Assembly: GCF_021462225.1 (NCBI RefSeq) | Contig: NC_061815.1 | Span: 50,568,873-50,632,872, forward strand | Length of the DNA stretch: 64,000 nt | Reading direction: 5' to 3' | DNA from: Girardinichthys multiradiatus | Lineage: Eukaryota; Chordata; Actinopteri; Cyprinodontiformes; Goodeidae | Part shown: positions 58,307-64,000 of the stretch, in pieces | How positions within the stretch are numbered: the stretch's first letter is position 1 | How the letters are laid out: every line of letters begins with the position of its first letter | Notes under the pieces: model-generated | What the model was told of the DNA's origin: nothing | The model's database searches: none | Seen by the model: the letters and a program-made list of their open reading frames with translations, nothing else | Translations under genes and position numbers: made by a program

Positions 58307-60965
58307 GCAACCAGTGACAACCAGTCATTACTCAGCAGCATGCTCTTCCTTTTATCAACTCGTCATCGAGGACAACTGGGTTGACAGCCAGAACATTTTC
58401 AGGCGGAATGGATCAGTGATAAGTGACACCGATCCTCACCAAAACAAGCCAGAACAGAGGGTCAAAGGTCTCCAAAAAAACATAAAACCCCACACATCCA
58501 CTGTGTCACATGCTGAAGGCACAGGGTCACATGTCTGTCTGATAACACCCACACCGAGGTTACTCAGCAGAACCCAGAGAGCAGACCGCCTCGGGGTTTC
58601 AGCCCTGCTGGAGGAAAAGCAGCAGATACACAGTCACACAAAGCAGGACTACAACACTGAAGCACAGCAACTGTCTGTCCAAACCGCCCGATCCAAAACT
58701 ATTCATCCAGACCACTTCTACAGTCTGCTTGGAAGAGGAACATGAATAAACCAGAGCTGGGTCAGAAGGTTCTGTCACTGCTTTATAAATCAGAACACAG
58801 CCCTGAAATAATGAGCTCTTTGAGGATCTAACTCAAACACCTCTGCAGACATCAGATGCTATGTTTCTGTGTGTGGTTCTGTCGGCTGAGTGTTGGCGGG
58901 GTTCTGCTGCAGAGCGACTGACGGCCGCAGCCATTTATCTCCAGCTGATCCAACACGGCTCTGGCTCAGTGTGTCGGCAAGCAAGCGTGTCCCTGAACTG
59001 CAGATTACCTCAAACACGGACAGTTTCCGTCTCAATGAAGCAGAAACATGAAACAGATGAAACCGGGTTAGTGATGCAAGTTTGGGTCGGATGCATCAGG
59101 GTTCATCCTTCACTTTTATTCGCGTTTAGCACCGATTCACCACAGAGGTCATCTCCAGGCACTTTTCCTCCTCCAAACTTTCACTCTTCAACTTTCTCTC
59201 AGTTTCTCTTTTTCTGCTTTCATTTCTGAAAAAACACGAGTAAGATATCAGAATCGGGTTAGAAATTTTTAATTAAATTGGTCTAAAATGTTTTATGTGA
59301 CAAAACAACAACCTGGAAAGCCTGAAACTCCTCCAGTTTGAAAAAACTTTCCCATTGTGGTGAAACCAGACTAATCTGGATCTGAACATATCTAGAAAAA
59401 ACTAATGAAAATCCAGTTTATTTTCTAGTTCCAGTCTGAAGAGAAGGACTGTAGCTCCTTCAGTCCTTCAGACGTGTCTCCGAGCTGCTGTGCAACCTGA
59501 CCTGCAGATCTGAACATCAAATATTCATCAGCTCCTCTCTCAGCGTCTTGGACCCTCCAGGAAACACAATCAGAACGCGCCGCCTCATCCTGCCACTGTT
59601 TAACATACCATCATGACGAGCCAATAAAAGAGCATAAACATGTTCAGACGCAGATGCAGACAATGACACAGTGCTAGGAAGCATGCAGAATGGCTCTGGA
59701 GAGCAAACTAAGCTCTCCAGAACCAGCTTCAGCTGCATGGTTCTGCTGACTGATGAACCTCAGAGACTTCATGCATCCAGTTTTCATAAACCAGTCTGAA
59801 AGAAAACGCTGCTGAAGATTGGTTCTGACATCTCATCAGGACATTTTTCCTTTATGAACAGTTGATTTGAAACATTTTCAACGTGTCTTTTCACTGAATC
59901 GGGTTTAAAAGCAAAGGTTCTGTTGGATCAGGCCTGGACAAGTTGACTAAGTGTTACCTGGGTAACCCACACCCACGGAGCTGGCTGAAGGCAGCAACAA
60001 GGCCCAGAGGGTTGCTGTAACAGCTCTTACCATGACAATCGCCTGCAGCAGTGTCTGTTTGAGTTAAACGGGGGAAGATGGGGGTTGTTTGAGGCTATCC
60101 ACCCCCTGAGGGGAGGGCAGAAACAGAAAGTTCACAGGTGTGAGAGGGTAATCCCGTCTCTACGCCGCATCCTGTTTGATCATTAAAGTTTCAGATGAGC
60201 TGCAGGAAAAGAAGGAATGTTTCATTTAGAGCCGTTTTAACAGAAAATGTTTCTCCTGCAGCAGTTTTAACATCCAGACCAATCCTAACATTTAGCAGCA
60301 ACATATCGGCTCCTTTTCTGCAGGTTCAACACTTTTTTAAGTCTCAATTACCATAACCTGGCTGAATCTTAGTTGTACAAACACAGACTAAACCTTTATG
60401 GTAAAGATCTGGATAAACGTTGGCTCTGGCACAAAGCACACTTACCTGGAACTTTTGAAAACTAAATTTCAGTTCCTGTTAAATATTTCTGACCTATAAA
60501 ATTCTTCACAACCGGACTTATTTCTCTCATTGGAGTCGCAGCTCAGATCCTGGTTTAATTTTTATTAACTGGGTTTTTGATCTGGGAATATGAAAGTGAG
60601 GGTTTTAGTCCTCCTTTTATATTTATCATATTCAAACCTTTATGGACAACCTTACATTTGATTTGTTTTACAGTAATTTATTAATCAGTATTAACTATTT
60701 TATTAATTTATTATTTTTTATAGTCAAAAGTAAAAGTAACTGAACATTATTTTATTCAGTTCAGATTTTTATATAATCAACATTATTATTATGTTTAATA
60801 CATACTTTTATACCATTTAATATGATGTTATGAATTTATTACTGTAATAACATATACATACATTTTTATATCTGCACATTTACAAATACGTTTTTTAAAG
60901 GATATTTAATTAAAATAAGAAACCTCTCTGCAGAAAGAGAAACACAAAGACAGACAGCATGACTG
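58307..60965. other. unassigned DNA
   Basis: Contains most of a 181-residue open frame (58,200-58,745) without recognisable domains, repeats, hydrophobic segments or splice context. AT-rich from 60,600. Confidence 0.4.
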
Positions 60966-60970
60966 GCACA

Positions 60971-60971
<1 letters not shown>

Positions 60972-61004
<33 letters not shown>
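60972..61004 (+). repeat. (CA)n microsatellite
   Basis: Perfect CA array. Confidence 0.95.
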
Positions 61005-61007
<3 letters not shown>

Positions 61008-62245
61008 CTGTCAGACTCAGTTTCACTCATATTGACCAAACTGTCAGAGATTCTCTCGTGTTTCTGAAACAACAGTGAGGAGGAGGAGGAGAAGGAAAAC
61101 TGACACATGAAAGTGACGAAGGAGGAGTGATGGAGAGGATCTGAGGGAAAAAAGGAAAAACAAAAAGTCTGATGAAAATGAGGATAAAGGAGGAAGGAAC
61201 CTGGAAAAACGGGTCCATATAAAGACAGAAAATGAGACGGAGCTGAAGGATAAGAAGTAGAGAAACTCAGAGAGAGGTTGGCTGAAGAAATCTGTTTTAA
61301 ACACTGAAGAAGGTTCTTAATCTAAAATTAAAGATTGGATTTACATTAATCTGTGTGGAAGCTTTATCTGTCATCCAACTGGCCTAATCCCAGTAAAACC
61401 AGAGAAGAAGACATTCCAGCATCCTGTCTGCATCATCTGCAGATAAGCCATGGACATTGATGCTCCAGCAGCAGATGATAGTTATCTGAGATCCTCCTGA
61501 GATCATGTGGACCAGGTGTCTCAGGTTGTTTCTGATGCAGAACTGGCTGAGAGCTTCAGGATTGTCCACCAGTGGCTGTTTGTAACCGGATTTTCTCTGT
61601 AGATGTTGAAGGACTGTACAGTAAATCACTGTGTGTGTGTTTGTATGTGTGTGTCTTCACTATGTTAAAATGTTAAAGTTTGCCACCTTTCTCAGCTTCA
61701 CTCTGGTTTACATATCTATTCTGCACCTGAGGCTGAGGGGTCCAGCTGACCTGAGTGGGCTGAACCCACTCAGTGGCCCTTCATGGTTTAAACACAGAAC
61801 TAAAACTAGGGACACAGAACAGAAATCAGGGGACAAAAGTGTGAAAATAGCCACTGATCTGAGCATTTATGGGTCAAACACCTAAAGACAACATCTCAGC
61901 TGGAAGCATTGAGTAAAACATCTAAATCAAGCATTAGACATGAGGCTTTGCACGATGGTCATCTGGCAGCTAAAAGGTCCTGGGTTCAAATGTTTTGATC
62001 AGAGGCTGAAGCCAGATTTGTTTCTTGCTGTCCAATCAGAAACTACTTTGTGTTTAGATTTCTCTGACAACTGAATATGCATTTATTACACACTGTGGAT
62101 CTTTATTTTCTGATCCTTTAAGCCAATCAGGATGGAAATGGTGTCACTGCTTTCGGGATCTAATCAGAAGTGGGCATAAATCAAACACAGCTCCCCAGCA
62201 CCACTCACTGAAATAATTTACCTGAGTGCTACAATGCTCTGTCAC
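61005..62245. other. unassigned DNA
   Basis: A purine-rich stretch at 61,075-61,210 (GA-rich plus strand). A B-box-like GGGTTCAAATG at 61,982 is isolated. No gene supported. Confidence 0.4.
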
Positions 62246-62246
62246 A

Positions 62247-62272
62247 AAAACACACACACACACACACACACA
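62247..62272 (+). repeat. (CA)n microsatellite
   Basis: Short CA array. Confidence 0.93.
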
Positions 62273-63596
62273 CTGTTTCTGGTGTGTATTCAGTCTCTGG
62301 ACGAAGGCGTGTTTCTGCTGGAAAGCGGAGATAAATTCCCACTGAGATGGCAGCTCACCAGGCTATATGTGACGTATGTTCACGTCACATCATGGAGCAC
62401 GGTGACTCACAGTCATGTGTGATTCTTCTGCATTTTGGCTCTAATCCAATGATTTGATTTCCTAACAGACAGAAAAATAGCTGGTTGTAGTACTCTGTGT
62501 AGTACTCTGTGTAGTATTTCATTTGAGCATCAGATTCTTACATGCTAACCAACAATCAAGACGCCTGTTTGAAGCAGCGTCAGGTTTGTCAGGTGCTTCT
62601 ATCAGCCAACATCCCACAGTGGTTTAGATGGCTCCAGTTCAACCCCTCTGTTCGGCTGTTTTTTTAAAAGAAGGAGGCATCATTGACAAGGTGAGCTCCT
62701 TTTGTTCCCTCCATCTCCCCCACAACCATGAAAAGTGTTCCCAGCCCAAGAGATGCATAGTCCCACTAGTGACTTCCAGGTCTCCTTCCAGTTGGATGTG
62801 ACTGGAGAACCTTCAAACTGGGACAACCTGATCAGATGATAAACCTCACCTGATTTCTATTACATTGTAGGACCAAAAAGCAAACTGAAACCTGGAGGTT
62901 CCTCCATTCAATGTCTACACCTTCATATTGTCTGTGTGAACGCCACAAACAGAACCAGGGAGAAGGAGCCACCCTGGAGATGACCAAGAATGCCAATATA
63001 TACATTATTTATGGCAAACAGAGACGAGACCCCAGAAAAAAATGACCCTGGTAACTTAAATGATTAGATGAGACCAAAAATAAAAGATGGAACAAGATGA
63101 AATCATTTTGTTATTCTCAGTTTTTCTATTCTTGCATTTTTCAGTTTGTTTCAGGCAGAAAAAACACGGTTCACTGTCAGCTGGTTTCTGCACCTGAAGC
63201 TTTAGTTTGAGAGAAATCTAAAGCTGAGCTGCAGATCAAAGACGTTCAAGCTGAGCAGGTTCAAACATGTTCAACTGACAGAGGTCTCGGTTCAAAGAAA
63301 AAACAATACAGCTGCAGATTCAGAGAGTCGACATCAGAGCTAAGAAGTCCAGAAGATCCACAACAACAACACAAACCGTTTTTCACTGAAAGGAAACATT
63401 TAGCCGTTAAAGATCTCCATCCAGGATACCTGCAGTCTGACCTGATGCTCCCTTTCTTTCCACGCCTGAGTTTTATTTTCCTGAAGCTCAGCAAATAAAA
63501 GTGGGAGTGGATCATTTTGCGGTCTCCGAGGAAGGACAGTGTCAGGTCATTTAAGATCAACCAGTCACTTTTAACTGTCAAGTTCTGTGATCGGAT
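62273..63596. other. unassigned DNA
   Basis: A small duplication TGTAGTACTCTG at 62,486-62,512. Otherwise nothing recognised. Confidence 0.4.
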
Positions 63597-63883
63597 CGGA
63601 CCAAAGCGCAGACAAGAGCCAGGTAGCCGCATAATTAAAGGAAGCTCCATCTTTAATCGGCGATCTCAAGGAAGTAGCAACACAAATAGAACTGATCAGG
63701 GTAGTGAACATGGGAGAACAATGAGTAAACGAACAGAGGAACCAGCAGGGAACAAAGAACACAGACCAACTAATATACAGGGAGAAAACAAAGGCAAGTA
63801 ATCCCAGGAACTAAGAACAGGTGTAACAAGCTGGCAGGGAGGCAGAGGGGACAGGTGGAACTAATTAACAACACAGGGAAACA
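63597..63883 (+). mobile_element. dispersed repeat, related to 22,219-22,888
   Basis: AAGCGCAGACAAGAGCCAGG and the following TTTAATC-containing text parallel the minus-strand start of the element inside the L2. Cut on the right by a Tc1 element. Confidence 0.5.
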
Positions 63884-63885
63884 TA

Positions 63886-64000
63886 CAGGGGTTGGACAAT
63901 GAAACTGAAACACCTGTCATTTTAGTGTGGGAGGTTTCATGGCTAAATTGGACCAGCCTGGTAGCCAGTCTTCAATGATTGCACATTGCACCAGTAAGAG
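63886..64000 (+). mobile_element. Tc1/mariner element terminus, runs off the window
   Basis: Terminal inverted repeat CAGGGGTTGGACAATGAAAC, then TGAAACACCTGTCATTTTAG, with TA at 63,884-63,885. The internal part visible (GGTTTCATGGCTAAATTGGA, GCACATTGCACCAGTAAGAG) fits a known Tc1 subfamily terminus. Sequence is clean, suggesting a relatively young copy. Confidence 0.8.

Noticed and set aside
58200..58745. 181-residue open frame as a host or viral gene
   Set aside because: No domain, no repeat of known type, no signal or membrane segment, no splice context, and it starts inside a possible LTR end. Length alone is not enough.
59517..59738. Minus-strand frame with MRRRVLIVFPGG as mgat4b exon 1 (signal anchor)
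   Set aside because: It has no hydrophobic anchor of the right length, ends in a stop and lacks a donor in phase.

Overview
The window looks like teleost fish nuclear DNA, most likely from a percomorph. Coding exons are short, with GT-AG introns. The spaces between them are filled with typical fish repeats: Tc1/mariner relics, L2, Rex1, Rex3 and RTE-like LINEs, tRNA-derived SINEs, hAT-type ends and very long (CA)n/(TG)n arrays. Nothing suggests bacterial, plasmid or phage DNA, and no CRISPR array or operon is present. The species cannot be fixed from the sequence alone.

One host gene is recognisable. Seven consecutive coding exons on the minus strand, between 19,237 and 2,368, encode about 270 residues of an alpha-1,3-mannosyl-glycoprotein 4-beta-N-acetylglucosaminyltransferase, closest to MGAT4B (GnT-IVb, family GT54). 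All junctions keep the reading frame and carry consensus splice sites. The signal-anchor exon 1 was not found, so it should lie to the right: either unrecognised within the window or beyond 64,000. The catalytic 3' exons lie to the left of position 1.

Layout. 1-2,367: intron with a SINE-interrupted Tc1 relic. 2,368-6,496: mgat4b exons 8, 7, 6 and 5, with two Tc1 relics in one intron. 6,497-13,785: a large intron with a 0.9-kb fold-back transposon, CA/TG arrays with telomere-like repeats, and an RTE-like LINE inserted into a Tc1 element. 13,786-19,237: exons 4, 3 and 2, with a second RTE-like copy and a 0.9-kb minisatellite. 19,400-23,400: a SINE and an L2 LINE interrupted by a 670-bp element. 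24,900-25,400: Tc1 relic. 26,245-29,880: a multi-layer nest of a LINE, a hAT-like element, L1-like and Rex1-like LINEs, and a THAP-domain DNA transposon. 31,000-36,250: CA array, MITE, Rex3-like LINE, probable LTR-type repeat and a long TG array. 36,523-38,199 and 41,922-42,767: two more RTE-like copies. 43,500-46,600: a cluster of Tc1 relics with a clean SINE insertion and a 39-base G run. 47,660-52,400: L2, SINE and Rex1 LINEs. 52,400-63,590: mostly unannotatable DNA, probably intron 1 or intergenic. 63,597-64,000: a dispersed repeat cut by a Tc1 element that runs off the window.

The elements do not form one system. The value of the window is as a readable record of transposon succession: several insertions can be ordered by nesting, and five have target-site duplications that fix their ends to the base. 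The most unusual items are the THAP element sitting exactly inside a hAT terminus, the fold-back element whose loop carries a first-exon-like ATG plus splice donor, and the higher-order minisatellite in an mgat4b intron.
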